Below are positions 34,097-46,329 of a stretch of 64,000 nt of DNA, piece after piece. The position numbers were made by a program, and so were the translations under genes. The notes beneath the pieces were generated by a model. It made no database searches. It was not told the DNA's origin and saw only the letters and a list, made by a program, of their open reading frames with translations. Location: assembly GCA_029204225.1 (NCBI GenBank), contig CM055099.1:49101731-49165730 (forward strand), in the 5' to 3' direction. Within the stretch, counting starts at the first letter, position 1; every line of letters begins with the position of its first letter. The stretch comes from Diphasiastrum complanatum (lineage: Eukaryota > Streptophyta > Lycopodiopsida > Lycopodiales > Lycopodiaceae).

Positions 34097-34377
34097 GTGG
34101 ATCGACTTTTAAAAATGAGATACAAGAAAACATCTAGACTAGCACTTCATTGTATAAAGATAAATGTTAGTAATGATCTTTTGAGAGAAGTATCTTCATG
34201 TACTAATGCTAAAGAGGCTTGGGATTCTTTAAGAACAATCTATGAATCAAACAACACTTCTAGAGTCCTCATGCTTAGAAATTAAATCTTGCAAAGCATG
34301 AGAAGGAGTGGTGAAAGTGCACAAGACTATGTGCTAAGGATAAAATCTCTCAACAAAGAGTTAGCCACTATTGGAAA
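34097..34377 (+). pseudogene. Copia gag fragment, + strand
   Basis: It reads RLALHCIKINVSNDLLREVS, then KEAWDSLRTIYESNNTSRVL, a stop, and RRSGESAQDYVLRIKSLNKE with LATIGN, a Copia capsid middle. It stops at about 34377, where a minus-strand Copia integrase begins. The junction is abrupt. Confidence 0.75.
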
Positions 34378-34790
34378 TTTTCCTTCATAAAAATGACATC
34401 CCTACTTATGACCACATTTCTTATAGAAAGAATGTAAACTTTGTATGCTTTACTTAATTCACTATATCCAACAAAAATACCCTTCTTTGGTGAAGGATCC
34501 TCTTTAGTCATATCATCAAGTGTGATGTTGACATAGCAAGTACATCCGAAGATTTTGAAAAACTTGACACTTGGCCTCCTATTAAAAAGAGCTTCAAAAG
34601 ATGTCTTACCATCCAGTGGTGCACTCGACCACCTATTGCGTAGATAATTTGCACATGTCAAGGCTTCAGCCACTCCAATCTTCCTCTTGACCACTCCATT
34701 TTGTTGTGGAGTCCTTGGGCTTGAAATCTCCCTCTTGATTCCATGTGCATCACAAAAGGCTTTGAATTAATCTAACAAAATCCTTGTGCC
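34378..34790 (-). pseudogene. Copia integrase C-terminal half, - strand
   Basis: Minus strand FCDAHGIKREISSPRTPQQN (with the Glu of the usual GVxERK as Lys: GVVKRKIGVAE), then NRRPSVKFFKIFGCTCYVN and KKGIFVGYSELSKAYKVY and NVVISRDVIF. The order is that of a Copia integrase ending in the linker. It overlaps in domain content with element D next to it, so it comes from another copy. Confidence 0.78.
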
Positions 34791-34799
34791 ACTAGTCAG

Positions 34800-36580
34800 G
34801 CCTTCCTTCAGGCTCGATTTGTCATGTCAACAGTAAAAGTTGTCGAAGTTTTGCATGCAACTTTACCCTTGTCTTTGAAGTCGGCAAACTGATCCTCGAT
34901 AAAAACACTTAGCTAATTCTAATGAGTATAATTCTTCCTCTCCACTAGCCTGTTCAATTGAGGTGAATAGGGAGTTATGAATTGTTGTTTGATGCCTTGG
35001 CTGAGACAATACTTCTTGAATTTGATAGAGATATATTCTTTGCCATTGTTGCACCTCAGTGCTTTGATCTTCTTACCAGTCTCCTTCTTTGCACACTTCT
35101 TGAAAGCTTTGAAGAGGTTGAACGCCTCTCATTCTTCTTAAAAAGTCATCTTCATTGAGGATTCTGCATTGGGCCACATATGTTGGTGAATTGATCTAAA
35201 GGGTTTTCTAGCCTGCTTTCCAATTATACAATCTCGGCAGACAAGTAATTCGACCTTCATGTCTGGATAGTCGAGATCAAGCACAATGGATTGCTTAGAC
35301 ATGTCTGATACAAAAGCATACTTCAACTGACCAAGTCTGTAATGTTAAAGTAAACTTTTATTAACAGAGGTATTAAGAGCATGATTAGAGACATAATAGT
35401 AATGACTTAATTTATACAAGTATCAATGTCTCTTTCTGAGTGCTAGGATCTTGTTTGTCTTATCGACTACTTTACATTGGTCTAATTCAAATTATACTTT
35501 ATGTCCTAAATCTATGATTCTACTAATAGAGAGTAGACTTGTAGAAAGATTTGGTACATAAAGGACATTCGACAGTAGCTTGAATTGATCATTTGAAAAG
35601 TTTAATCTTATTGTACCTTCACCTTTGATAGCGTGTGTCATATTTCTTGGAACTATAAAGCATATAGGACTCAAAACAAGTGATATGACTAGTCATATGT
35701 TGAGTGGCTCCGAAATCGAGAAACCAAGAGTTGTCATTTGATGCTTCTTGATAATTTGTCATGAATGCCTCATGATCCACTTCTGGATTGGGGTGAGATG
35801 CCTCTATAGCTACATTTGCCTATTGATTTGATTGCCCTTTGACAATCTTGAATCTCGTTGTTGGTTCGTTTGTCGGTGGATTCAACTGCTCTTGACTCTA
35901 GGTCAGCTTTTGATTCGACTTCTATTTCGGACCTTTTGTCTTCTACTTGTTTGAGCTCTTGTTTGTGTAGAGGCCGTGAGAGTCGACATTCGAGGAGGAA
36001 CTAGATGACTCGTTACTTCGATTTTCTTCCTGTAGCAACATTGCAATGACTCTTGATAGAGTCATATCTGGGTGTGTCGAAATAATCATCACCCAATTCT
36101 CATAAGCACTTAACAAGTTTGAAAGTTGTGTCATTACTAGGTCTTGATCATCAACAACTGATCTGGAAATGACCATTTGTTGCAGCAACTTCTTGAACAA
36201 GTTGATGTGAGACTCTAATGAATCATCATTGGCATCTTGAGGGAGGAGAATTTCAGTCTGAGATGTAGCTTAGAAGCTATGTCACGCACATCATACAATG
36301 TGCTCAAGATATCCCAAACTTCTTTTGAAGTATGAGCTTCAGACACATGACTGATTTGTGTGTCTAAAATATTGAGGATGATCAGCATGAAGGCCTTGCC
36401 ATCCTTCAGCTTCCATCGAGAGATTGTAGCATTGTCTACTTAGGGTCTTGTCTCGATACATGTGACAACATCATACAATTCCTTAGTCAGTAGCACAATT
36501 TTCATCTTAAATTTCCACAAGTGATAGTTGGATCCATCAAGCTTGTCTACAATGAGACCTGTCTTGCTTTGAGAATCCAT
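34800..36580 (-). pseudogene. Copia element D gag-protease-integrase
   Basis: Start at ATG 36580: MDSQSKTGLIVDKLDGSNYH and LWKFKMKIVLL, a gag start just inside the leader. Capsid pieces follow (ISHVSEAHTSKEVWDILST, 36360-36290; SAYENWVMIISTHPDMTLSR, about 36090), then protease remnants (LSNVLYVPNLSTSLLSISRI, about 35550). Pre-integrase (VCRDCIIGKQARKPF, about 35220) and an integrase core with CNNGKEYIS (second Asp as Asn) and LVERKN come last. Stops break every domain. The linker FIEDQFADFKDKGK marks its end at about 34860. Confidence 0.8.
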
Positions 36581-36751
36581 GTGGAAATTAGTCTAGGTGA
36601 CAGTAATATCTATCAGTGAGTTAAGAAGGAAAATCCAATGTTATTTATAGCACAAGAAAGCAATTATCCTATCGATTGATAGGGTAAACCCTGTGGGAAG
36701 CTTGTGAGCTATAGAAATAGCTCTAATGTCATATCAGATTATGATAACACC

Positions 36752-36763
36752 GCTCTGATACCA
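36752..36763 (-). other. Primer binding site of element D
   Basis: Minus strand TGGTATCAGAGC, exact tRNA-Met complement, directly inside the LTR. Confidence 0.9.
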
Positions 36764-37706
36764 TGATGGAAACTGATCGTGACGCAAGGATGATGGTGCC
36801 ATGCAGGATGATTCCTCGGTGCATGCACTACGCCTATCGAATCAGATCAGGGTAGCAAGTCGAATGACTCGATTGATCCTACTTGATTCTAACTTCAAAG
36901 TCGTTAGAATATATGATATCGATTACATAGGCAAACACAAATAAAGTCTTGTGACTTGCAGTGTGAAAGCAAAAAGCAGACAATTTAGATAAGACACTAA
37001 GAGAAGTCTGACAGAATGATTAAAAAAGCATTGCATACATATTGACAAAAATCTAAATGCAATAAGATACTAACTTAATTCAGAAAGAGTATGAAAATAA
37101 AAGTCAGTTGATGTTGGAGTACAAAACAATTGGCGAAATCTCATGCTCAAAAACTATTTTAGTTTTGTAATAGCTATGAGCCTATTTCGACTCTTAGTCT
37201 AAAAACAAGAATTGATGCATGAGAGCACCTATAGTGTCTATAATTACAAGATTATCATCATCGTTTGTAATGTATATTCGTGCAGATATATAAAGAATGG
37301 CATAGAGACATTGTGTCTCCAGGTGGTTAGCAGGCATGGATGTCACTTTCATGGTATGGCAACAATCATGGTTGTCATTATTCGGACAAAGAAGTGATGT
37401 AGTTGTAGTCATTGTCAAGGCAGTTGCACAGCTGTAGGAATAGCTAGTCTAGATGACTAACTTCATTTTGAGTGGTGCCATATCAGCGGTCGGTTTCGAC
37501 AATTAGTTGAGTCGAGTCGAGTCAAGGGGTTCAACTCTTTCGAGTTTAGCCCTTTCGACTCTCGATAGTTTGACTTTGACTGTCACATGGCTACTTGTCT
37601 TTAAATTTCGTGTATTTCTATAGACTGTGCAACAATGAGAGTAACATCAACATGAATGGAACTAGATTAACATGGGATTTAGGAGAGTACAGAACTATAT
37701 CCAACA
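36764..37706 (-). repeat. 5' LTR of Copia element D
   Basis: 943 bp with plus-strand edges TGATGGAAAC and TCCAACA. It is homologous to the LTR at 18919-19846 and to the pieces at 26005-26135 and 29139-29585. It contains a short GTCGA-rich stretch near 37500 (GAGTCGAGTCGAGTCAAGG). Confidence 0.85.
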
Positions 37707-38844
37707 GTTTCACATGGGCTTGAGGCCACAGGCCTGTTCGGTCCCACTTACCTCCCATTTGGACAAGGCCTACATGCAACTTACTCCCACCCTCTTTTAG
37801 ATGCCCTAGGCCCTACTTTGTATGACAAACAAACAATAGGCACCATGCTTTGCACAAGAGAGAATGGGCATGAGAGAGTGAGAGAGAGAGATACAAGACT
37901 GCACTTAGTTCCTCTTGACAAAGCAAGAGTGAAGCCTTTTAAAGTCTTTATAATCCAACAAGGTAAAGTATAGCTAAAAAGTAAAGTATAGTACTAAAAG
38001 CACCATAAAGCATAACCACTTTCAAAACGTCTAGCTAATACATGCCACTATCCCACACAACAAAACCACAAGTTAGTTACGTGTGGAAGACGGGTGTCAT
38101 AGCTGAATGTCAGTTGCTATTCATGTCCAAAAGAAGTTATACTACTTAACAGCTTTGAATAGCAATTTGCAACATAGTCCAGTCTTCCCAAACAGACATT
38201 GTTTTGGCAATTAGCAAGCCATTATATCACCGTATCAGGGTGAGTGCCATGCTGATCAACTTATGAGCAGTTGGTCCATATCAGTTCATTTTTAGTTTTA
38301 ACGGGAGTATGAAAAGTTTTAACCGTTTACGTTTTGCTTAGCCAAAAGACTTGGTGTGGACACATGTGTTGGTATTAGAGCAAATCCATGCTATGCTAAC
38401 CCAAGTGACCCTTACAGAGCAAGGTGTGTCACGCACTGCTGTCCATACTCCTGAGCATATCCATGCTTTCCAGTTGTATCTCACCAAAGGTCTAAAGTAA
38501 CACTTAACAGGGTAGGGTACAATAATGCCATGAATGCTATATAGAAATCATATAACAACCATGGCATGGGGACATTGCTTCGGATAGACATGATTAGTTA
38601 TTTAGTAAGTGATTTCCAATGTTTTTACCAGGTATTAGGGCAGATCAGTGCCATTCTAACTCTTTCGTAAAAACAACGTATCTTACGCATTTCCATGATG
38701 TCTAAGACCGTCCCATTGGAGTCCTTAGTGTTTGGTTTTTGACAAGGATTTAGTAGCTTTTTTTTTTTATGTAGTTTTTTTTTTTTTTTAAAAGCGTTTC
38801 TTTTAAAGTATGTTGATGAAACTAAGATATTAGAATAAACAACA
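37707..38844. other. No gene recognised
   Basis: Mixed-composition sequence with a short GAGAGTGAGAGAGAG tract (37873-37890) and T-runs at 38759-38790. No feature identified. Confidence 0.45.
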
Positions 38845-40700
38845 TTACATAGTTCCTGCTTGTTTGTATTTTGGAGAATCCGTACAAGAAACGATAATGA
38901 GAACACTGTTCCAGGAAATAGGACTATTGTTGAGGCAGAATGTAAATCCCGAAGTGGATTTACGAGTGTCTACATCTCTTGCCCAACTTGCATATGTGTA
39001 ACCACTGAGTAAATTGAGTTTGTCGTTGTTGACTGCTCCATAACAAATGCAAAAGTCCATAGTAGCTCAAAGATATCTCATGACTCTGATGAGAGCCTTC
39101 CAATGTGCTATATCAAGGTCAGTCATAAACTGACTTAAGGAGCTGACCGCAAAAGCTATGTCTAGCCTGGTACAGATTATTGCATACGTAAGAGATCATA
39201 TTATCGAATGATAAGGATACTCATGAATATGCTCCTTCTCTTCGATTATTCGGGGACACTGGTCCTTTGACAATTTAAGACCTGGTTCCATTGGTGAGAG
39301 AGCTAACTTGCAATTAACCAGATTATATCTGACTAACATATTGTAGATGAACCTCTGCTGAGTACTGTAGATCAACTTTCGATTTCTGTCTCTATGGATT
39401 TGAATACCAAGGCAGAAATGAGCTTCATCCTTCAGAAGATAGCATTGACTTGCCTTCTTTTATCATATCGATACTGTTGCCAAAAAGCAATATGTCGTCC
39501 ATGTATAAAGTGATAATGATAAAAGACTGATGCATTGTCTTGAAGTAAACATTCGAATTTGAAGAGCTTGGTGTGTAGACGTGATCAATAAGGAAAGTAT
39601 TGATCCTTTGAAACCATGCTCGAGCAGATTGCTTCAAGCCATAAAGTGCTTTATGGAGTTTACACACATGATTGTGTTTACCTTCAATAACATAACCTTT
39701 GGGTTGCACCATGTAAATGTCTTCTTCGATAACCCCATTGAGATATGTTGTCTCTACATCCATTTGATGTATTTCCAAATCCACTGCAACAACAAACAAT
39801 AATAAAAGTCAAATAGCAGATTGCTTGACTACTAGACTGAAGGTCTCACTGTAATCGATGTTGTATATCTGAGAAAATCCTCTGGCGACAAGTCGAGCTT
39901 TTCTTTTGTCGATGCTTTAGCTGCTTTGTACTTGATTTTGAAAATCCATTTGCAATCAACTACGTTTCTGCTAGCAGGTAATTCGACAATCGTCCATGTC
40001 TGGTTTTTTATAAGAGATGAATACTCTTTATTCATAGCTCCTGAACAAGGTAGGCTGCAGACTCATCGATATACCTGATAGGTGGTCTGCTAGTTCTTGA
40101 TGATCTTTTGGGTAATAGAGAAAGTTAATCATTTTCATCATACTGTAGTTGTTGAACTGCAACATCATTATCTTCGGATTCAACGTTGATATCTTATTCG
40201 TCGAAAGTAGATGAGCTTGGACCTTCAATGGGAATAGTCGACTTAGAAACTTCGAATTTCAATATGTCGGATGAGTCGGACAAGTCAGCTACATGGGCTT
40301 TGCCTTTTCCCTTGAGGTCAATAAACTGATCTTTGATGAAGATGACATCCCGACTAGTGAATATCTTTGACTCAATAGGATCGAACAACTTGTAAGCTTG
40401 ATCTGAAGTAGTGTAGCTGATGAAAATACATTTGATACTCTGGAAGTCAAGCTTCTTCCTAAGATCATGAGAATCTGCGCATAAGCAATACATCCAAAAA
40501 CTCGTAAGTTTGATAAAGAAAGTTTGGTACCTGTCCAAACTTCGAATGGTATTTTGTCTGAGAGACCTTTATAAGTAAGACATATGTTCTAAATAAAGGT
40601 TGATGTTGAAACAACTTCAGCCCATAAAGACTTCGGAAGTGTCGCATGTGATAACATGCACTTTGCCGATTCGACTTTAAGGCAACAGGTAGATTTGGAA
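38845..40700 (-). pseudogene. Copia element E integrase C-terminus, RT, RNase H
   Basis: Minus strand order: integrase tail (LPKSLWAEVVSTSTFI, about 40620; LDFQSIKCIFISYTTSDQAY; FTSRDVIFIKDQF, about 40340). RT follows (NQTWTIVELPASRNVVDCKW, about 39960; HQMDVETTYLNGVIEEDIY, 39770; LYGLKQSARAWF, 39630; YMDDILLFGNS, 39480). Scattered RT end pieces lead to RNase H (GYTYASWARDVDTRKSTSGF, about 38980). It is shifted and stopped many times. No LTRs directly flank it. Its linker repeats part of element D's, so the two are separate insertions. Confidence 0.82.
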
Positions 40701-42209
40701 GTTGAGCTACAAAAGTCTCTCTCCAAGTTAAATTGCCATGGGATTGGCAACCGATTAGCAGTAGGGGAGTGTGGGAGTTGCAATACAAGGCCTAAGGGGC
40801 ATCTCAATGGAGCCCAAGGTAGCTTGGGAAAGTGGCATCTTACAAGGAAAAGCCCTTTGTAAATAATGATTTTTGTTAAATTAATGGCCAAGTATGGCAT
40901 TATGCATGTAGAAACTCATCTTGAAGAGCCCATCAATAGTTAATGTGAAGTAAGGGCTAGTGCACAATCTTATATCCTAACTCCATAGTTTAACTATGCC
41001 AAACCCATGTGTGTTGTGGTGGGATAGCGCACTTAGTTGGGAGCTTGACCGCCCAAAGTTCAATTCTCTATTAATAGGTGGGCAAACACCCATGCCAAAG
41101 GCCTACTTTACAAAAGATGGAACTATGAGCCAAGCCTAGAGACTTGAATATATCTATAAATCTTAAAAAGAAGCACATCTGTATGATTTCACTATATAAT
41201 CGAGTCCATATAAACTCATTACTTCACTGCGGATGTAGAGATTCATCCACTTTTTGAGTTTCTACAATAAGCTTCAACAGGAATATGGACATGAATGAGA
41301 GCACTAAGGCTGACCCAACTAGTTCCCGAAACGAAAATAAACTAATTAGTAACAACAATAAAAATCCTTGCTAAGGCTTACCCAACTAGCAAGGTGACTA
41401 GACTAATCCTAGATTAACACCCGAAGGGTAATAAAATGATATTGCGGCTAATACTAAGCAAATAAGCACGCGACGAAGGGAGGGTACCCAAGATAGATGT
41501 TGAATTACCACGTTGTATTTAAATAGTGATTCTTTGTCTCAAAATTTTGGTGGAGTGTGGCTCTCCAGTGTGTTCTGCCATCCGTTTGCCAATGTGGGAA
41601 ATGAGATCCTTTGCTATAGAACCCCATGAACTAAAAGTTTCAAGGCTGACATGCAATCAACAGTTGGATATCGATTACGATACAACACTATGAGTAGTAT
41701 TGAGAAATGACATCATAGGGTACAGCACCATTATGGGACGATAGGAACGACACCGATTACCTAAACCACATTGACAGGAACAGAACCTACCCTTCTTTGA
41801 CCATACTTTTAGAAGTTTGAAAAACTTCCATTGGCAAGAGGAGCATGGAGTGATCAAGCGGACCCTAGAGTTGGAAGAAGTTTTTCTCAATCTCTATTGT
41901 AAGAGCGGTGTGGGCCCTTTCCGCTTTAGGTCTTTCTAGCAAGACCATTTTTCCATTCGAAAAATCCCTAACAGACTTGCATTGTATATTGAGACTTGAA
42001 ATATCATGTCTGTTATGTACCATAATGGTACGCCCTTCAGTGATGATCTCGCAAGGGACATGATGCAGGTTTGTGTGGCGTCATCGACATATTTTAGTGC
42101 CACGCATCACCATCCTACGTGGTCATATGTCGCCGGCAGGATTGTGCTTGATGGGACCCACTATGTTATGCCTATATAGTGGTGGGGATTCCCTTTTGCC
42201 ATTCACTCA
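40701..42209. other. No gene recognised
   Basis: No coding sequence or repeat ends recognised. 41230-41420 contains repeated CCAACTAG/GACTAG words with no clear unit. Confidence 0.4.
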
Positions 42210-42400
42210 GTCTACTCGTGAGTTGGTGGATGGAGAGCACGTGCAGTAGCCAGGATGTGTCTCCAGGATCCTAAGAAATGTATACAGAGAATATTTGACC
42301 TTGTTAAAAGAAAATTTTATTGGCCAAAGATGAAACATATGTTCAAAAGTGTGACCAATGCTTGTCAAGGGAAGCCATGTTCTACTCTCCCATGTTTGTA
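42210..42400 (+). pseudogene. Gypsy fragment with integrase zinc-finger scrap
   Basis: GTGGATGGAGAGCACGTGCA (42223) recalls the Gypsy 3' region at 8281. From 42288 one frame reads IFDLVKRKFYWPKMKHMF, the H2C2 zinc-finger end of a chromovirus integrase, with the Cys residues shifted out of frame (TNACQG). A remnant only. Confidence 0.6.
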
Positions 42401-42770
42401 TGTGTGCGCGTGTGCATGTGTGTCCATGTGTCGCTAGTCGAGACTTTGAAAATTTTATAAACCTTTCATAAATGATTTTTTAATTACTTGGAAACTACGA
42501 GGAGCTTTCATAATTCATTTTCTTTGATTTTCTTGTTCCACCTTTTATAGATATCAAATTACACACGTCATACTACTAATTCTAGCTTTTGACAAAGGAA
42601 GCGACGTAATTCAACGTAACCATCTCAAGGTGGCATTTAGTTCCACCCCTCCGTATGAAAGCGTTAGCATGATGTGCTCCCTTGGATTCCACTAACTCGT
42701 TATGCCTCCATCATGCTCTAAAAGGCAACTCATGCATGCTTATAGCTCAATCCCATATGGAGTGTGAAGG

Positions 42771-42950
42771 GCTAAGGTTGCAAACGTTTCTAAACATGAG
42801 ATAGAGTGGCATTTTGCTCCACTTGGCTAAGGTTGCAAACCTCTCTGAACACGAGATTGATAAACACGAGATAGAGTGGCATTTAGCTCCACTCGACTAA
42901 GGTTGCAAACCTCTCTGAACATAAAATAGAGGTGACATTTAGCTCCACCT
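42771..42950. repeat. Short tandem repeat, about 65 bp, three copies
   Basis: GGCTAAGGTTGCAAAC...GAGATAGAGTGGCATTTnGCTCCAC repeats at about 42771, 42828 and 42896, with an extra ACACGAGAT step in the second copy. Confidence 0.75.
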
Positions 42951-43808
42951 CACCTAGTCAAAGGGTGGGCCTCATGGCCCCATGGTATTTATTATTAGGA
43001 TCAACGTGTTTTGCACTGCCATTGTAATGACAATGGTGGGCTCCCAAGAAATCAAGGCTGAAGGTGTGTGATACCACCATATATTTTTTTCTTCATCCTT
43101 AAATGGCTCAAAGCCCACCACCACCACTACATTGGTGGTGCGAAATTTGTTGATCTACAATGTTACAGTTAACCTTGAATAGATGTTACCTCTATATATA
43201 TGTTAACCTTGTATGATAGTTACGTTTTTGTGACTCCTAAGGATTTCACAAATCGAAAGAGTTAAGAACCTAACCTGGTTAAATCTTATTTTATGCAAAT
43301 ATGAGAGATGCAACATTTTAAAATTTAGGGATTCGTGAATAAATGATTTTAGCACTTCAATAGGGCTTTCAATGCACATGTCATATTTCTCTCTCTTTTA
43401 GGGCATTTAGCTAGCCCAACCCCCATCACCACCCCTCAGGTTTAGCACAAAATCATCAATTTTTCAAACGTTGCACAACGCAAGGATGCCTAACATTTAT
43501 CCAAGGTTGATTATATCCGGTCCTCCCCATTGGGCCTTAAAGGCATTGCCCACCTTTTTGGCCCCAGCTTGATGTCATCGCGACATGTGGCAGGGGCAGG
43601 GGCAGCAAGTGCCCGCCGACAATTGGGGCAAATGGGAGGAGGCGGCTGTTTTCACGAGCGGGCGTTGGGCCACGGGGTCATGGGCACCGGGTAGCCCAAG
43701 AAGGGCACCGACAGGGTGGGTGCTGGGCAGGCATGGAGTTCACATCGGGCGGCCCAGGAAGGGCGCAGGGTGGGCGCTGCAAGCAGGTGCAAGGTGGCAT
43801 CGGGCACC
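42951..43808. other. No gene recognised; GC-rich segment
   Basis: 43576-43808 is unusually GC-rich, with repeated GGGC words and internal duplication (GCCCAAGAAGGGC, GCCCAGGAAGGGC). The open frame there is a composition effect. 43539-43567 forms an inverted match with 49727-49760. Confidence 0.45.
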
Positions 43809-44172
43809 TGTTGTAAAGCTGACTCGGGTGCACCCAGTGTGCCTTGTAAGACTCTAAGAAGTGACGCTCCCTATGGTCTCAGAGCAAGTTAGAAAGTCAA
43901 GGACTGAGCCTCCGACCTGTGGTGAGCTAGTCAAGTAGTCACAAGTCATGAGCTAGCTCTGGAGCTCGAGTCATGGCCTAGTCAGGAACCAAGTTGACTC
44001 TGCCGCTGGGATGGCTCCCGGGACCCATGTCCGGGAGCCAGACTGATTCTGCCAGGCTTGCCAGGCTTAATCAGCAAAATAAAAACTAAGTCCAGAAAAG
44101 CGTGCTTTACCAGAAAGCAGTATAATCCAGGACAGAGGGGGTGCGCTGAATCACACCATAACTATAGGGGGA
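43809..44172 (+). repeat. Outer solo LTR, left part (Gypsy family)
   Basis: TGTTGTAAAGCTGACTC start, matching the first 364 bp of the LTR at 44173. It is cut at GGGGA by the inner element and continues at 49036. Its outer flanks GCACC (43804-43808) and ACACC (49567-49571) are a 5-bp duplication with one change, so it is a solo LTR. Confidence 0.85.
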
Positions 44173-45090
44173 TGTTGTAAAGCTGACTCAGGTGCACCCA
44201 GCGTGCCCTGTAAGACTCTAAGGGGTGACGCTCCCTAAGGTCCCAGAGCAAGTTAGAACGTCAAGGACTGAGCCTCCGACCTGTGGTGAGCCAGTCAAGT
44301 AGTCACAAGTCATGAGCTAGCTCTGGAGCTCGAGTCATGGTCTAGTCAGGAAGCAAGTTGATTATGCCATAGGGACGGCTCCCAGGACCCATGTCCGAGA
44401 GCCAGACTGATTCTGCCAGGCTTGCTAGGCTTAATCAACAAAATAAAAACTAAGTCCCAAAAAGCGTGCTTTACCAAAAAGCACTATGTTTCATAACAGA
44501 GGGGGTGCGTCGAATCACAACAGAACTATAGGGGGAGTCCGGTAGATAGAAACTTGGGCAGCTCAACCAGCGCTAGGAATCTAGTCGCCAGGTCTCAGCT
44601 CCCTCTACCAACACGAGCCAGGCACAATGCCCAGCACGTGTTGGTGGCCCCGAGACCGGTCAGTCTATGTATGAATGTAATTTTTTCCAAATCTAATAAA
44701 GTTGATCATTGGGGATGATTATCATTTCAGTTTCGCCTCCGGGACTGGTCCAAGTGGAAGGACCCTTACTACAACCTTTTTGCGTCGTTGGCGCCTAAGG
44801 GTCCCTGTCATCGACATGGGGCTTGCTGCTATGCCAATTGGTTAGTTTGGCGACCACTATGCCTTGGGTTTCATGTGTGGCTTGTCTGTACCTTTGGTTA
44901 CCTTTTGGGGACGGATTCTGAGTTGGCTTTCGGGTTGGTTGGGATTCCAATTTTCTTAAGTCTGAATGGTTAAGCTTGTTACGTTTCTGACTTGGTTTTT
45001 ACGTAAGTGCATGATGGATGAACGCTAGACTTAAGCGCGTGTTGGGGAAACCGCTCAAGTCCCAGCGCCCTTTGAGGCGCCGGCGCAACA
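44173..45090 (+). repeat. Inner Gypsy 5' LTR
   Basis: 918 bp, TGTTGTAAAGC to GGCGCAACA. GC-richer than the surroundings; AATAAAG at 44695-44701 is a possible polyadenylation signal. Confidence 0.92.
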
Positions 45091-45092
45091 TG

Positions 45093-45104
45093 TGGTATCA
45101 GAGC
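45093..45104 (+). other. Gypsy primer binding site
   Basis: TGGTATCAGAGC two bases after the 5' LTR, complementary to tRNA-Met. Confidence 0.88.
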
Positions 45105-45803
45105 CGACTAGCCGGTCAGCTACGCAAGTCTCACAGGGATGGCCACGTTTTGGGATTTGTCAGGACAACCGTTGCGCAAGGTGCTGTCCACAGTGTAAGC
45201 ACGGGTGTGTCCACGGTCGGGGTGGTTGGCAGAACGGGGGACTTGATGAGTCAAAGTGCTGCCCTCGAGGTGTAAGCCAGTTCTCATGGTTCCGGCCTGG
45301 CGCTGTCTACACGTAGGACAGATGAGGCAAAGTGCTGCCTAGGTAGGTGAAAGCACGGTCTGTACCTTGTGGGGTGCGGGGCGACATATTCGAACTGTAT
45401 GGGTTAACCATTGATACAGAGATGCTGCTCGAATTCGGGTGTCAAGCACGGGTGGTTAGCTGCCGGTGCGGGATAGCTGCCGATCATTTAGCTATAAGGG
45501 CTATCGACCAAAAAGTGGTGGGGCGTGACTGAGGCAATGTGCTGCTTAATGGTGAAAGCACGGATGGTTGGATGGATGTTTCTCCGTGGGCTAATTTTGT
45601 GATAGATTTGTGTGGGCGCGGCTAGGCAAAGGTCCTACGTCCGGTCTCAAGGGGAATGTGACTTGAGAGGGATCCTCTGTTTAGCTTTGGTTGGTATGTT
45701 CGTTTGTGATGTGCTTGCCTGGACCTGAATTATCCCTGACTACTTGTTTTGATCCAGGTGATCTGATCTAGTTGGGAGTTGTGAGAGGAGCTTACATTTA
45801 TGA
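45105..45803 (+). other. Decayed leader/gag region of the inner Gypsy
   Basis: No capsid motif can be read. AAAGTGCTGCC/AATGTGCTGCTTA and GGTG(T)AAGCACGG words recur at about 45190, 45255, 45330 and 45535, suggesting decayed internal repeats. Confidence 0.4.
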
Positions 45804-46142
45804 GTGGACGACACACAAGTATGGAAAAGAACTTCCATGGGGCAACTCCCAAGACTAGTTCAAGATTGTTATTCTTATCAAGAAAAGATCGCGGGGAGGA
45901 AGTCAGATTTCATGATCGACTCCAGAGCTTCACATAACTATATCTCAAGGAGCGTCGTGGAACAATTCAGCTTGCCGACCAGGAATGTTACATCTACTCT
46001 CAAGGTAGAAACAACGAAGAGAGCACTAGATGCAGACAAAGCGACATTGAACATCCCGGTGCAGATTGGAAGATGGAAGGCTAAACTTAGCTTTGTGATT
46101 TTAGAGATGGATGCCTTCGATGTGATTTTGGGCCTCCCTTAG
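45804..46142 (+). pseudogene. Gypsy protease remnant
   Basis: The active site reads FMIDSRASHNYISRSVVEQF, where the Gly of DSGA is Arg, followed by IPVQIGRWKAKLSFVILEMD and DVILGLP, the retropepsin flap and the hydrophobic end. A stop at 46140 falls right after the conserved ILGLP. The change of Gly to Arg should destroy activity. Confidence 0.85.
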
Positions 46143-46329
46143 TTAAATGAACACTGTATCGCAGTTTTGGGTAGGAGCTCAAACTTGGTCCTCTTGGATT
46201 ACAAGGGACAAATCTGCGTGACAAAAGCCCTGCCCGGAGGAAATGCTCAGGATACCGATATTGAACAAAATCTGGTTGCAACATTAGCGATGAAAAGAAT
46301 GGCAAAAGGGAAAAGAAAGCAATGTGGTG

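Noticed and set aside
43585-43857. 90-codon Gly/Trp-rich frame
   Set aside because: Lies in a GC-rich duplicated segment and runs into the solo LTR; stop codons are rare there because of composition.
45018-45532. Frames of 60-85 codons after the Gypsy primer site as gag
   Set aside because: No capsid or zinc-knuckle motif in any frame; only short chance frames.
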